A stretch of DNA of 34,159 bases, from NCBI GenBank assembly GCA_003225295.1, contig QHYZ01000099.1:1-34159 (forward strand). Direction: 5' to 3'. A program made the position numbers and the translations under genes. Below the pieces are notes generated by a model. The model saw only the letters and a program-made list of their open reading frames with translations, was not told where the DNA came from and did no database searches. The stretch is from Acidobacteriota bacterium (lineage in GTDB: Bacteria > Acidobacteriota > Terriglobia > Acidiferrales > UBA7541). Below are positions 25,605-33,248 of this stretch, piece by piece. The first letter of the stretch is position 1. Every line of letters starts with the position of its first letter.

Positions 25605-26774
25605 CTACTTCGTGCCTGCGGCACCGGCATCTGCCGGAGCTCCACCCGGACCGGGCGCCACTCCGGTATCGACACGGACTTTCCCACCCGGCGGCACGGT
25701 CATTTGCCCGGTGACAATCACATTTTCGCCTGCCGCCACTCCCTGGGTGATGACCACGTTGTCTCCTTGCCGTTGGCCAAGCGTGACTGGCCGCAAGTCT
25801 GCGGTGCCGTCGGGCTTAACCACGTAAACAAATGGTCCCTTCTGGCTGATTTGCGTGGCCTGATTTGGAATCAACACCGCGTTTTTTTGCGTGGCCAAAA
25901 CGAGTCTCACATTGACAAACTGGCCAGGCCAAAAATGATGGTCGGGGTTGGACATCGTCGCGCGCAGATTAACGGTGCCGGTGCCGTTCTGTACGGCGTT
26001 GTCAAGAAACGTAAGCTTCCCGCTACGCGCGCGATTCTCCGGATCCGACGGCAGCCGCACCAACGTCTTCAAACTGCCCCGCGACATTTCCTTCTGCACC
26101 TCTGGGAGATCGCCTTCGGTCACAGTGAAATCCGCATAGATCGGATCTAGGCGCTGGATCAACAACAACCCTGTCGTGTTGGCCTGCACCACGTTCCCCA
26201 CATCGACCAGACGCGCGCCTGCGCGGCCTTCGATGGGAGAGTGAATGTAGCAGTACTCCAGATTGAGCTTGGCGGTTTCAAGTACGGCTTCTGCCGATTC
26301 GACCTGCGCCAGATCCACATCAACTGTGTTCTTCTTCGTGTCATAGTCTTGTTTGGAGATCGCTTTCGATCCCACCAACTCCTCGTCGCGTGCAAACTGA
26401 GCCTTCGCGAGTGCGAGTGCCGCTTTCGCCTGTGCCAGACTGGCTCTCGCCGAATCCAACTGAGCCTGATAGGGACGCGGATCGATGACAAACAAGAGTG
26501 CCCCTTTGGTCAAGTCTGCTCCGTCCTGAAAATGTCGTTCCGTGATTCGCCCACCGACCTGCGGTGTCACTGTCACGGACTCGGAGCCGCCGCTTTTCCC
26601 GATTTCGTCCAAGTACAAGGGCACGTCCTGCTTCTGGGCTTTCGCGACGGTCACCAGTGGAGGGGGCGGCATTTGCGGGCCAGCTGCTTGAGGGTTCGCC
26701 CGATTGCATCCACTCGCGGTCAGCTGCCACAGCAACAACGGAATGAAATACGAAAATGTGTATTTCAAACTCAT
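25605..26774 (-). CDS. RND efflux periplasmic adaptor (membrane fusion protein), MdtA-like
   Basis: This 389-residue adaptor links pump and outer-membrane duct. The N-terminus has a hydrophobic segment and TASGC (Cys23), a likely lipid attachment site. The lipoyl/barrel-sandwich halves are VTVTPQVGGRITERHFQDG and YCYIHSPIEGRAGARLVDVG. Between them is a coiled-coil hairpin (ARASLAQAKAALALAKAQF). The beta-barrel and membrane-proximal domains follow (FWPGQFVNVRLVL, VLIPNQATQISQKGPFVYVV, GENVIVTGQ). The tail is Gly/Pro/Ala-rich. GGGGAGG stands 6 bases before ATG 26774. It is first in the operon, 15 bases before the pump gene. Substrates of this pump are not predictable from sequence. Confidence 0.95.
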   Translation of the reverse strand: MSLKYTFSYFIPLLLWQLTASGCNRANPQAAGPQMPPPPLVTVAKAQKQDVPLYLDEIGKSGGSESVTVTPQVGGRITERHFQDGADLTKGALLFVIDPRPYQAQLDSARASLAQAKAALALAKAQFARDEELVGSKAISKQDYDTKKNTVDVDLAQVESAEAVLETAKLNLEYCYIHSPIEGRAGARLVDVGNVVQANTTGLLLIQRLDPIYADFTVTEGDLPEVQKEMSRGSLKTLVRLPSDPENRARSGKLTFLDNAVQNGTGTVNLRATMSNPDHHFWPGQFVNVRLVLATQKNAVLIPNQATQISQKGPFVYVVKPDGTADLRPVTLGQRQGDNVVITQGVAAGENVIVTGQMTVPPGGKVRVDTGVAPGPGGAPADAGAAGTK

Positions 26775-26988
26775 TCGTACCTCCCCTATTTTTCTTACGC
26801 ACGAGTTAAGGAGATTATTTCCACTCGTCTTTCAAGACCCATCCATAAACACGGGCTTGAAGAAGCCGTCTTGCTTTGTACCGGACAACCTGCGAGATAA
26901 GACGCGCAAGAGCGGAAATGAACTGGCGCGCCGCTCGACTCAAACTCTGTGTGCGGACCTTGAGGTCCCGTAGAAATTTAGATACCCG

Positions 26989-27035
26989 GAGTCTGCGTTT
27001 TGGTACTTGCAGACTCTTTGTCTAATATTTATTAG
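26989..27035 (-). promoter_or_regulatory. Two adjacent dyads upstream of the RND operon
   Basis: GAGTCTGC (26989-26996) and GCAGACTC (27009-27016) form a perfect 8 bp inverted repeat with a 12-base spacer. Six bases further, CTAATA-TT-TATTAG (27022-27035) is a second perfect dyad. They lie 215-261 bases before the adaptor start. The first has the size of a TetR/MarR-type operator; the second is AT-rich and could sit in a promoter. As RNA, the first could also form a hairpin. No promoter boxes are certain. Confidence 0.4.
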
Positions 27036-27284
27036 CGACGGCAGCCGCGACAATCTCGGGCTCATGCGCTGGAGGCGTTCGAGTGGTGCTGCCGAAATGT
27101 GTGTTGTGACAGTCATGTGCGCGAGAGGGTGAACCACTCGACCGTCACCCAAACTAGAGCGGACCGGCCTTTCGCCATGGCAAACCGCCGCATTCAGTTT
27201 CTCAGTCGGTCTCAGCCCGGCCTTCCCCGCTTCCCGCTCAGAACTGGATTGCCCGAGAATTCTGGCCCTCGGGAGGTTTGGCAC

Positions 27285-27347
27285 AGGCCAAGGATTGCTC
27301 GAAAGTCGTAAGCGCAACCGAAACAACGACTTGGATTGGATTTGCGG
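27285..27347 (+). repeat. Dispersed 63 bp repeat, copy 2
   Basis: It matches 1590-1652 in the same orientation at about 57 of 63 positions, with the same internal spacing. On its right it joins directly to the tRNA-like half at 27336-27392. On the minus strand it reads as the sequence downstream of the tRNA-like anticodon arm. Confidence 0.75.
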
Positions 27348-27392
27348 CCCCTTAAGAGGGCCGTTGCTCTTTCCGTCTGAGCTACGCGCGCA
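27336..27392 (-). pseudogene. 5' half of a tRNA-like gene
   Basis: The minus strand reads a 7-base acceptor-like GCGCGCG, then TA, then a D-arm (GCTC, AGACGGAAA, GAGC), and an anticodon-like arm GGCCC-TCTTAAG-GGGCC (27363-27347). The CTCTTAA segment looks like the loop of a tRNA-Lys with CTT anticodon. However, the best-paired stem shifts the loop by one base and places C at position 33. No T-arm (GGTTCGAATCC-type) and no matching 3' acceptor follow; instead the dispersed repeat begins. It is therefore a remnant or mimic and not a working tRNA. Confidence 0.45.
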
Positions 27393-27547
27393 ACCCACAT
27401 CGTCCTCATTCTAAAGCATTTTGGGTCGACAGAATAGCTCGAAGTGCCGAGCGTCCCTGTGCCGGTAGAGGCTCTTTCCGAGCAGACCGAGTTTTCTCCT
27501 AGGCACGGGCACGATTGCAACACAAATGATGTTAGCCTCTCTGAGCG

Positions 27548-28462
27548 GTGAGCCCCAAGCGTCCCAAAGTGGAGCCGATTCGCAACCCGACACTCTTCCA
27601 GATGGAGAAATTGGAGGAGGCAGGCAAGGTTGCAAACACGCTCACAGTTGACCGCCCTTTTTCTTTGCCCGGAATTCTTCTCGGCACTTCGGCCTTCACG
27701 GCGACGGGCTGGGAAGGTTCGTTCTATCCACCGGGCATGCAGCCACGCCATTTTCTCTCTTACTATGCGACTCAATTTGCCACAGTCGAAGTGGACTCGA
27801 CCTTCTACGGATGCCCTTCTCCTCGCACGGTCAACAACTGGGCCGCCCGAACTCCCGAAGGTTTCATATTCTCGGTCAAAGTTCCGCAGATCATCACTCA
27901 TGAAAAAGTGCTAGTGGATTGCGATTCTGAATTCGAGGAGTTCGTGAAAACGATGGATATTCTCGGTCCAAAGCTTGGTGTTATGGTCTTTCAGTTCCCG
28001 TTCTTCGCTACCTGGAAATTCCTGAAGCAAGAAGATTTTCTCGTCGTGCTGACACGCTTCCTGAATAAGCTTCCTCGGGACCACAAATTTGCAGTCGAGA
28101 TTCGAAACAGGAACTGGCTTGATGCTAAATTCGCGGATGTGCTCCGGGAGTGCAACGTCGCCTTGGCACTGACTGACACGTCGTTTGTGCCGAGGCCGTG
28201 GGAGATGAAGAACAATTTCGACTTGATTACTGCGGACTTTACTTATGTGCGCTGGCTAGGTGACAGAAAGGAAATCGAAGAGCAGACAAGAACCTGGGAC
28301 AAGGCAATTGTTGACCGCCGCGAGGACCTGATGAACTGGGTGGAACTCTTCCGAAAATTCGTAGCACGAAACCTCAAGATATTCGCCTACGCGAATAACC
28401 ACTACGCGGGGCATGGGCCAGCAACGGTTAAACAATTTTGCCAAATCTGGAGCAAGAGTTAG
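27548..28462 (+). CDS. DUF72 domain protein (YecE-like)
   Basis: This is a 304-residue protein with the complete DUF72 TIM-barrel-like pattern. It contains GILLGTSAFTATGWEGSFYP, ATVEVDSTFYGCP, PEGFIFSVKVPQIITH, KLGVMVFQFP, FAVEIRNRNW, FTYVRWLGDRK, and AYANNHYAGHGPATV near the end. The family is widespread and its biochemical role is unknown. GTG 27548 opens the frame; ATG 27602 is a plausible shorter start because the domain begins near residue 42. No strong ribosome site is visible for either. A broken homologue lies at 12925-13213. Confidence 0.9.
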   Translation: MSPKRPKVEPIRNPTLFQMEKLEEAGKVANTLTVDRPFSLPGILLGTSAFTATGWEGSFYPPGMQPRHFLSYYATQFATVEVDSTFYGCPSPRTVNNWAARTPEGFIFSVKVPQIITHEKVLVDCDSEFEEFVKTMDILGPKLGVMVFQFPFFATWKFLKQEDFLVVLTRFLNKLPRDHKFAVEIRNRNWLDAKFADVLRECNVALALTDTSFVPRPWEMKNNFDLITADFTYVRWLGDRKEIEEQTRTWDKAIVDRREDLMNWVELFRKFVARNLKIFAYANNHYAGHGPATVKQFCQIWSKS

Positions 28463-28502
28463 AGTCTAATTCCCCCCTCTACCCGCGACGATTCCAGACC
28501 GC

Positions 28503-28739
28503 GTGGATTCCAAGGACTGCAGAAGAAAATTCGCCATCCTGTTTGCCGCAGCGATTTTTGCGGCGCGGAGGCTCGTTCACTTGGACCCAGACAAACCGAA
28601 CATGGCGAAGGGTTTTTTTGTGGACCGTGCCGTCGAAGATGTTGTCTTCATTATGGAACGCATCGATGCACGATGGCCTGTGATTATCAATTCTTTTCTG
28701 CTCAGGACCTCTAGCGATGGGCCATCTTGTGGACCATAA
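28503..28739 (+). CDS. Small hypothetical protein
   Basis: This is a 78-residue frame from GTG 28503. RRKFAILFAAAIFAARRL, LDPDKPNMAKGFFVDRAVED and VVFIMERIDARWP have the even hydrophobic spacing of a small helical protein. I recall similar short proteins in Acidobacteriota, with unknown function. The last dozen residues look random and overlap the end of the XRE gene on the other strand (28711-28739), so the native C-terminus may have been altered. It lies 40 bases after the DUF72 gene on the same strand. Confidence 0.45.
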   Translation: MDSKDCRRKFAILFAAAIFAARRLVHLDPDKPNMAKGFFVDRAVEDVVFIMERIDARWPVIINSFLLRTSSDGPSCGP

Positions 28740-29082
28740 ACATCACGAGCTTGCGGCCATCCTCATCAGTCTTGCTCAACACACGACACAGCTTGTTCAG
28801 AAAGCGTGCATCCTTGCCAGTGCTACCCCACAGGTTTACATCAGACGACTTCCGCTTGAGAAGATATGGTAGCTTGGGCGGCTCATCACCTTCGTAGAAT
28901 AGCTGGTACATGGGGATTTCCAGAGCCCTAGCCATCTTTTCCAGCGTTTCGATGGCGGGAACTGTATGACCATTCTCGACGCGGGAGATATAACACCGAA
29001 GCAGGCCAGTGCGCTTTTCGATGTCGCCCTGGGAGAGTTTCCTTTCTTCGCGGAGTGCGCGCAGGCGGTCGCCTATAATCAT
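28711..29082 (-). CDS. XRE-family HTH transcriptional regulator
   Basis: This is a 123-residue protein. Residues 5-60 form a Cro/CI-type helix-turn-helix (RLRALREERKLSQGDIEKRT, then YISRVENGHTVPAIETLEK, ARALEIPMYQLFYEGD). The C-terminal 60 residues are basic and helical (LPYLLKRKSSDVN, DEDGRKLVMFMVHKMA) with no sensory or protease domain. The recognition helix is the GLLRCYISRVENG segment. No toxin or metabolic partner is adjacent, so its target is unknown. The upstream sequence lacks a clear Shine-Dalgarno, so it may be leaderless. Its 3' end overlaps the small hypothetical gene. Confidence 0.92.
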   Translation of the reverse strand: MIIGDRLRALREERKLSQGDIEKRTGLLRCYISRVENGHTVPAIETLEKMARALEIPMYQLFYEGDEPPKLPYLLKRKSSDVNLWGSTGKDARFLNKLCRVLSKTDEDGRKLVMFMVHKMAHR

Positions 29083-29194
29083 AGCGGAATTATTTCACCG
29101 GTCCGTTTGGAAGGCAAGCAACGAACCTGCGGCTGCGAAGTCCGGCGCGCAGTTGGACATCTACGCAATCTGTTGTTGACAGCGCTCAACGAGC

Positions 29195-29737
29195 GTGAAC
29201 GCGAGAAATTCAAAGTTTTCACACGCCAGTACATCGTCGAGCGCACAAAGTTCTCTGTGCAGCTCTCTTCCGGACGATCGCAAGTATCCAAAGCTTCCAG
29301 CTATCGAAGGAATAGCGCGCTATGTCCACATCAGGTCCACCGAAGCGGCTGAGCACAATCAGCCATCGCCGGAGTACACCGTTCTTCCGGATTACCAATC
29401 ATGCGGAACCTATGCGCGGGAGGCACGCTCCGATACCCTTAGTGAATTGAAAAAGGCCGATCTCGTCACCTGGAAACGGACCGTGGTCTATTCGTTTGGC
29501 GCTTCCGAAGGCGACCGCTTGCGCCCCAAATGGAGGCACAGCTATTTCCGGCAGGTCTTCACACTTGATCCGTACTTTGAATCCAGCCCCAGGGAGTATG
29601 CGAAAATCAATCTTCGCGGAAATGGGCAAGTATTGGCGTGGGTTATACATCGAGATTCTTCTGCCGTTTGGCCCCAGCGAATCGACACGTGGAAGCACGC
29701 AGGGTTGCTGAGGCAGGCCCGGCGAGATCGTATCTGA
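29195..29737 (+). CDS. Doubtful hypothetical reading frame
   Basis: This 180-residue frame (GTG start) fills most of the space between the XRE and amidohydrolase genes. The middle part (EYTVLPDYQSCGTYAREARS, KKADLVTWKRTVVYSFGAS, VFTLDPYFESSPREYAKI) could be real protein. The first 40 residues are Ser-rich and unconvincing, and another frame across 29160-29240 (LTALNEREREKFKVFTRQYI) looks more natural. This may be a decayed gene with a frameshift near 29240. No domain is recognised. Confidence 0.25.
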   Translation: MNARNSKFSHASTSSSAQSSLCSSLPDDRKYPKLPAIEGIARYVHIRSTEAAEHNQPSPEYTVLPDYQSCGTYAREARSDTLSELKKADLVTWKRTVVYSFGASEGDRLRPKWRHSYFRQVFTLDPYFESSPREYAKINLRGNGQVLAWVIHRDSSAVWPQRIDTWKHAGLLRQARRDRI

Positions 29738-29751
29738 AATGAGGCCCGTGG

Positions 29752-31062
29752 TTACTTGCGATATACCACGCCACCCTTCATGACGAAGGACACTTTTGTG
29801 ACCACGCTGATGTCCTTGATGGGATCACCAGGAACAGCGATGATGTCGGCAAAGTAGCCGGCTTTCAACGCGCCAATCTGCCCTTCCCAGCCAAGCAGTT
29901 TTGCGCCATTTAGAAGGTCAGCCTGCAGAGCGCCGACGGGCGTCATGCCGTACTTCACCATCAGCACCAGTTCGCGCGCCTGCGTCCCGTGAGGAAACGG
30001 GCCTACGTCGGAGCCAACCGCCATGGGCACTCCAGCGGCGAGCTGCCTGCGAAACTGTCCGGCATGATAGTCAAGCTGCTCATGCTGGCGCGCTCCCGCG
30101 GCGGCCGAAGCGGCGTGATCGGCAAAGTATTCGCCGATGGCGAACGTGGGCACGGCAGGAATCTGTTTTTCGCGCATGATGCGCATGGTTTCGTCGCTAA
30201 GCTGATAGCCGTGATCGACCGAAGCGACTCCGGCGCGCGCAGCGTAGAGCGTGCCCGGCTCGCCCGTGGCATGCACCGCGACGCGCTTGCCGACACGCGC
30301 GGCCTCATCCACCGCCGTACGAAGCTCGGCTTCGCTGTATTGGAACGGCGTGGAAAACCGGCCGTCGCGAAATGAATCGCGGCCGGTCTCGTAAATCTTG
30401 ATGAAGTCGGTGCCTTCCTTGAATTGCTGGCGGATAACGGTCACCAGCTCGGCAGCGCTATTCGCATACGTGGCGTTCGAGAAGATGTGCTGTTCAGGAT
30501 TGTAGTTGATAGCGTCTTCGTGGCCGCCAACAATGCTGATCGCGTTGCCGCTGATGCGCAGACGCGGCCCGGGAATGAGCCCCTGGTTGATGGCGTTGCG
30601 GACGGCGGTGTCGGCGGAGCCAGCCCCTTCCGTCCCCATGTCACGCTCGGAGGTGAAGCCGGCGAGCAAATCGTCGCGCGCAGCGAGTGTAGCAGTGATG
30701 GTGCGTTGCGGAACAGATTCCTCGATGGTCTGCAGGTCTTCTGCACCCGGATGCAGGAACAGGTGCACATGCGCGTCAATTAGGCCGGCCAGCAAAGTCA
30801 CATCGCCCAGGTCCATCGTCTCCGCGCCGACCGGATGCTGTACAGAGGAGCCGGCTTCGAGGATGCGCTCGCCTTGCACCAGCACTTCGCCAGGAGTGAC
30901 GATGCGTCCGGCTTCGGTATCGAACACCCGCGCGGCGTGCAACACAATGGGGTGCGCGGCCGGGGGAACACTTCGCCGTTGATTCTGACCGAGCCTGCCA
31001 AAGAGCGCGGTGCAGGCCACAAACAGCATGCCGAACAGCGAAAACAAGCGTGTTCTGTTCAT
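29752..31062 (-). CDS. Exported amidohydrolase-family protein
   Basis: This 436-residue member of the amidohydrolase superfamily resembles imidazolonepropionase- and prolidase-like secreted enzymes. The metal ligands are visible: HVH (H98, H100) in LIDAHVHL, K222 in DFIKIY (candidate carbamylated Lys), H264 in VAVHATG, H284 in VDHGYQL and D352 in VGSDVG. The N-terminal 28 residues form a signal peptide (LFSLFGMLFVACTALFG). The small beta domain is completed at the C-terminus (GQIGALKAGYFADIIAVPGDP). ATG 31062 begins this signal peptide; the frame continues to 31902 but that part crosses an IS remnant and the opposite gene. Likely substrates are peptides, hydantoins or lactams; none can be chosen from the context. 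Confidence 0.93.
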   Translation of the reverse strand: MNRTRLFSLFGMLFVACTALFGRLGQNQRRSVPPAAHPIVLHAARVFDTEAGRIVTPGEVLVQGERILEAGSSVQHPVGAETMDLGDVTLLAGLIDAHVHLFLHPGAEDLQTIEESVPQRTITATLAARDDLLAGFTSERDMGTEGAGSADTAVRNAINQGLIPGPRLRISGNAISIVGGHEDAINYNPEQHIFSNATYANSAAELVTVIRQQFKEGTDFIKIYETGRDSFRDGRFSTPFQYSEAELRTAVDEAARVGKRVAVHATGEPGTLYAARAGVASVDHGYQLSDETMRIMREKQIPAVPTFAIGEYFADHAASAAAGARQHEQLDYHAGQFRRQLAAGVPMAVGSDVGPFPHGTQARELVLMVKYGMTPVGALQADLLNGAKLLGWEGQIGALKAGYFADIIAVPGDPIKDISVVTKVSFVMKGGVVYRK

Positions 31063-31458
31063 GATTTGCGCGAGATAGTACCACTTGGAGCCCGCCGATT
31101 CGAGTGCCCTCGAGGTATAATGCACCAATGATCTAGAAGAACGCTCCCGATTCTTGCTGTACACCGCGTGATTCCACACCCCCTCGTCCATCTCCATCAC
31201 CACGAACCAGCGGAACACCAGGTTGTACTGGAGTTGCTCGATCAGCATTCGCTCGCTGCGTACCGAATAGAAGATCTGCCGCAGCACCGATCTCAACCGT
31301 CGCTCTAGCGCGCGTCGAGGCATCCCCGAACCAGCGTTGGCCGACACTTCGAAGCGGGACGCGATTGGCCACCATGCTTGGGCTGGCGGCTTCGTTCTTC
31401 GAGAGTAGTCCTGCCGGACGGCAATGATAGAGTGCTGGCGATGAAACGGAGGGTACAC
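31063..31458. other. Divergent intergenic region with IS remnant
   Basis: This stretch of about 400 bp lies between the amidohydrolase (minus) and the duplicated-domain protein (plus). Apart from the transposase fragment at 31141-31302 I see no further structure and no clear promoter boxes. Confidence 0.4.
31141..31302 (-). pseudogene. Transposase fragment (IS4/IS5-like)
   Basis: The minus strand reads RRLRSVLRQIFYSVRSERML, EQLQYNLVFRWFVVMEMDEG and VWNHAVYSKNRER. This is the well-known N-terminal helical block of IS5-type transposases (LLQ..YSIRSERML.EQL.YNLLFRWFVG...D..VW....F.KNR.R). The sequence loses similarity on both sides and the catalytic domain is missing, so this is an old remnant. 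The amidohydrolase frame reads through it, which is why that frame appears longer than the gene. Confidence 0.75.
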
Positions 31459-32736
31459 ATGACTAACGTGGTAGCGTGGCTGCTTGTTATGTTGTGCGCG
31501 GCAGGGACTGCAAGCGCGCAGGGGGCGGCTCCCGCCGCCGCAGTGCAGACGCAGACTGACGAGTACACGCGCTACGAACTGCTGTCGCCGGAGAGCGCAA
31601 GTTTCGCGATCCGCTACCAGGTGACGGCCACGATGGCCGGGGCGAAGTTTTACTTCAATCCAATCCGCAAGGGCAGCGTGGCCACTGGCGAGTCGGTGGT
31701 TGACGTGATGACCGGACAGCAGCTGCGGTTTGAAGTCGTAAGCGGCTCTGAGGCGGTGAAGGACCCTCTGATGAAGGTGGAAGACTCGTCGGTGGATTAC
31801 ATCAAGGTGTATCTGGCACGTCCGGTACCGCCCGAAGGACAAGCGCGCCTGCTGATCCTGAAAACGTACAAGGACCTCAAGAGTTTCTACCACGAGGGCC
31901 ATGCGCTCGTGTTTAAGCGGCCGTTGAGCGTTCCGCGCAACAGCGTGGTGCTGCCCGCGGGATATGAACTAGTGGCATGCAACGTGCCTTCGCAGGTTCT
32001 GGCGGAGCCCGATGGTCGGATCGCCATCAGCTTTTTGAATGGCAGCGGCGCGGAAGTGCCGCTGATCGTGAAAGGCAAGCTGGGCGCTCACGCGGGCGCT
32101 GCGGCGGCGCCACGTCCACCGGGTTCGGCGAAGAGCTGGGAAGCGCCATTCGAGGGAGAGACCGAGCGGGAGCGTCTTTCGGAGCGGGCGCACCAGGATC
32201 GCGAGATAGTTTACTTACTGCAGCAGCCGGAAACGCACGCTTTCCGCTTGTATCACGACTACACGGAGTCACGCCCGGGAGTGGAAACGTACTTCAATGT
32301 TGTCCGCAGCGGCAGCAAAGTGTCAGAGCCATCCGCCTACGTGCTGGACACTGGCGAAAAACTGAAAACGAAGATAATGACCGGCGCCGAACTGGTGGCG
32401 GCAAAGATGGATGTCGGAGAGCCGGTCGACGCGACGGCACAGGTTGTGGTGATTCCCTTTTCTCCAGTGAAGGCGGGGCAGTCCACACGCTTGCGAATTT
32501 CTGAGACCTACACTGCGGCAGCAAGCTACCGTGTGGAGGGAGATGAACTGGTGTTTGACCGGAGCCTGGGACGTCCGCGAAACGCCGTGGTGCTCCCCGA
32601 GGGATGGTACCTGCTGGCCAGCTCGATTCCGACGACGGTCACGCAGATGGCGGATGGTCGGATCCGGCTAGATTTCTGGAATGGACGGCCGGGCGCAGTA
32701 GACGTGCTGATCAAGGCAAAGAGGCGGGGACGCTAG
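31459..32736 (+). CDS. Secreted protein with two copies of one domain
   Basis: This is a 425-residue protein with a signal peptide (MTNVVAWLLVMLCAAGTASA). The rest is two homologous halves, about 36-207 and 249-422, joined by an Ala/Pro- and Glu/Arg-rich linker. Matching pairs are RNSVVLPAGYELVACNVPSQ with RNAVVLPEGWYLLASSIPTT, EPDGRIAISFLNG with MADGRIRLDFWNG, and YHEGHALVFKRPLSVP with YRVEGDELVFDRSLGRP. The pattern is all-beta. No catalytic motif or known family is recognised; a binding or structural role outside the inner membrane is possible. GGAGGG at 31448-31453 favours ATG 31459; ATG 31441 in the same frame lies upstream of it. Confidence 0.8.
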   Translation: MTNVVAWLLVMLCAAGTASAQGAAPAAAVQTQTDEYTRYELLSPESASFAIRYQVTATMAGAKFYFNPIRKGSVATGESVVDVMTGQQLRFEVVSGSEAVKDPLMKVEDSSVDYIKVYLARPVPPEGQARLLILKTYKDLKSFYHEGHALVFKRPLSVPRNSVVLPAGYELVACNVPSQVLAEPDGRIAISFLNGSGAEVPLIVKGKLGAHAGAAAAPRPPGSAKSWEAPFEGETERERLSERAHQDREIVYLLQQPETHAFRLYHDYTESRPGVETYFNVVRSGSKVSEPSAYVLDTGEKLKTKIMTGAELVAAKMDVGEPVDATAQVVVIPFSPVKAGQSTRLRISETYTAAASYRVEGDELVFDRSLGRPRNAVVLPEGWYLLASSIPTTVTQMADGRIRLDFWNGRPGAVDVLIKAKRRGR

Positions 32737-33248
32737 CCGACGAAAGGAGGACGCGAGCCCATTGGCCGCGTAGTCGACTACGCCCGGCAGCCTACACACT
32801 CTGAGAGGCGCACCTGCGTTTGGACGCTCTGTCCCGAAGACTTTGGCGATTACCCCGAAGAGTTTCGATTCGAAGAATCTGCTGCGCGGAGTGGCGTATT
32901 CGTGAGCGAGCTCAGCGGCCTCGCGATGCGCCGGCAAGTACGGCTTCGCTCTCCTGGCTCACGTTGGAAATGTTCTCGAGTACGGCGCGAACGATGTGCA
33001 TCCGGTAGTAGGTATGAACGAGATACATTGCCGGCGCAACCAGCAAAGCTACGCCTAGATTGGTCCCATGGCTCGCGGCGCTAGCCCAACTTCCACGGCA
33101 GTCGAGCTGATTTCCTGCAAGAAACCGGGATCGTCTTGGAGAAAGGTTTTGTTTTCACAGCGCATTGCGTGAAGTGGTCATAATAGTGACTAAAGTGACT
33201 GTAGTTTATCTTGACTTTATCATGGGAGAATGCTACATGTAGTGGCCA
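32737..33248. other. Gene-poor stretch before the insertion sequence
   Basis: No intact gene is seen. On the minus strand about 32920-33060 reads GVALLVAPAMYLVHTYYRMH and then IVRAVLENISNVSQESEAV before a stop. This looks like a membrane segment and helix of a lost protein, and a second frame (EYATPRSRFFESKLFGVIA) may continue it near 32870-32920. I could not assign it. The left end of the transposable element should lie in about 33150-33248, where AGTGACT occurs twice (in TAGTGACTAAAGTGACTGTAG). Confidence 0.35.

Larger units (their letters stand above)
26775..27547. other. Upstream region of the efflux operon, about 770 bp
   Basis: No protein gene is seen; in particular there is no adjacent TetR, MarR or LysR regulator for the pump. 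It contains the dyads at 26989-27035, repeat copy 2 at 27285-27347 and a half tRNA gene. The long minus-strand frame through here (27212-27901) only reads the repeat and tRNA sequence. Confidence 0.5.

Noticed and set aside
27336-27392. A functional tRNA (Lys CTT or a suppressor)
   Set aside because: The T-arm, 3' acceptor strand and a canonical U33 are missing.
27212-27901. 229-residue minus-strand frame
   Set aside because: It reads through the repeat, the tRNA-like half and antisense to the DUF72 gene.
31063-31902. 280-residue N-terminal extension of the amidohydrolase frame
   Set aside because: It crosses an IS remnant and lies antisense to the start of the duplicated-domain gene; the signal peptide at ATG 31062 marks the real start.
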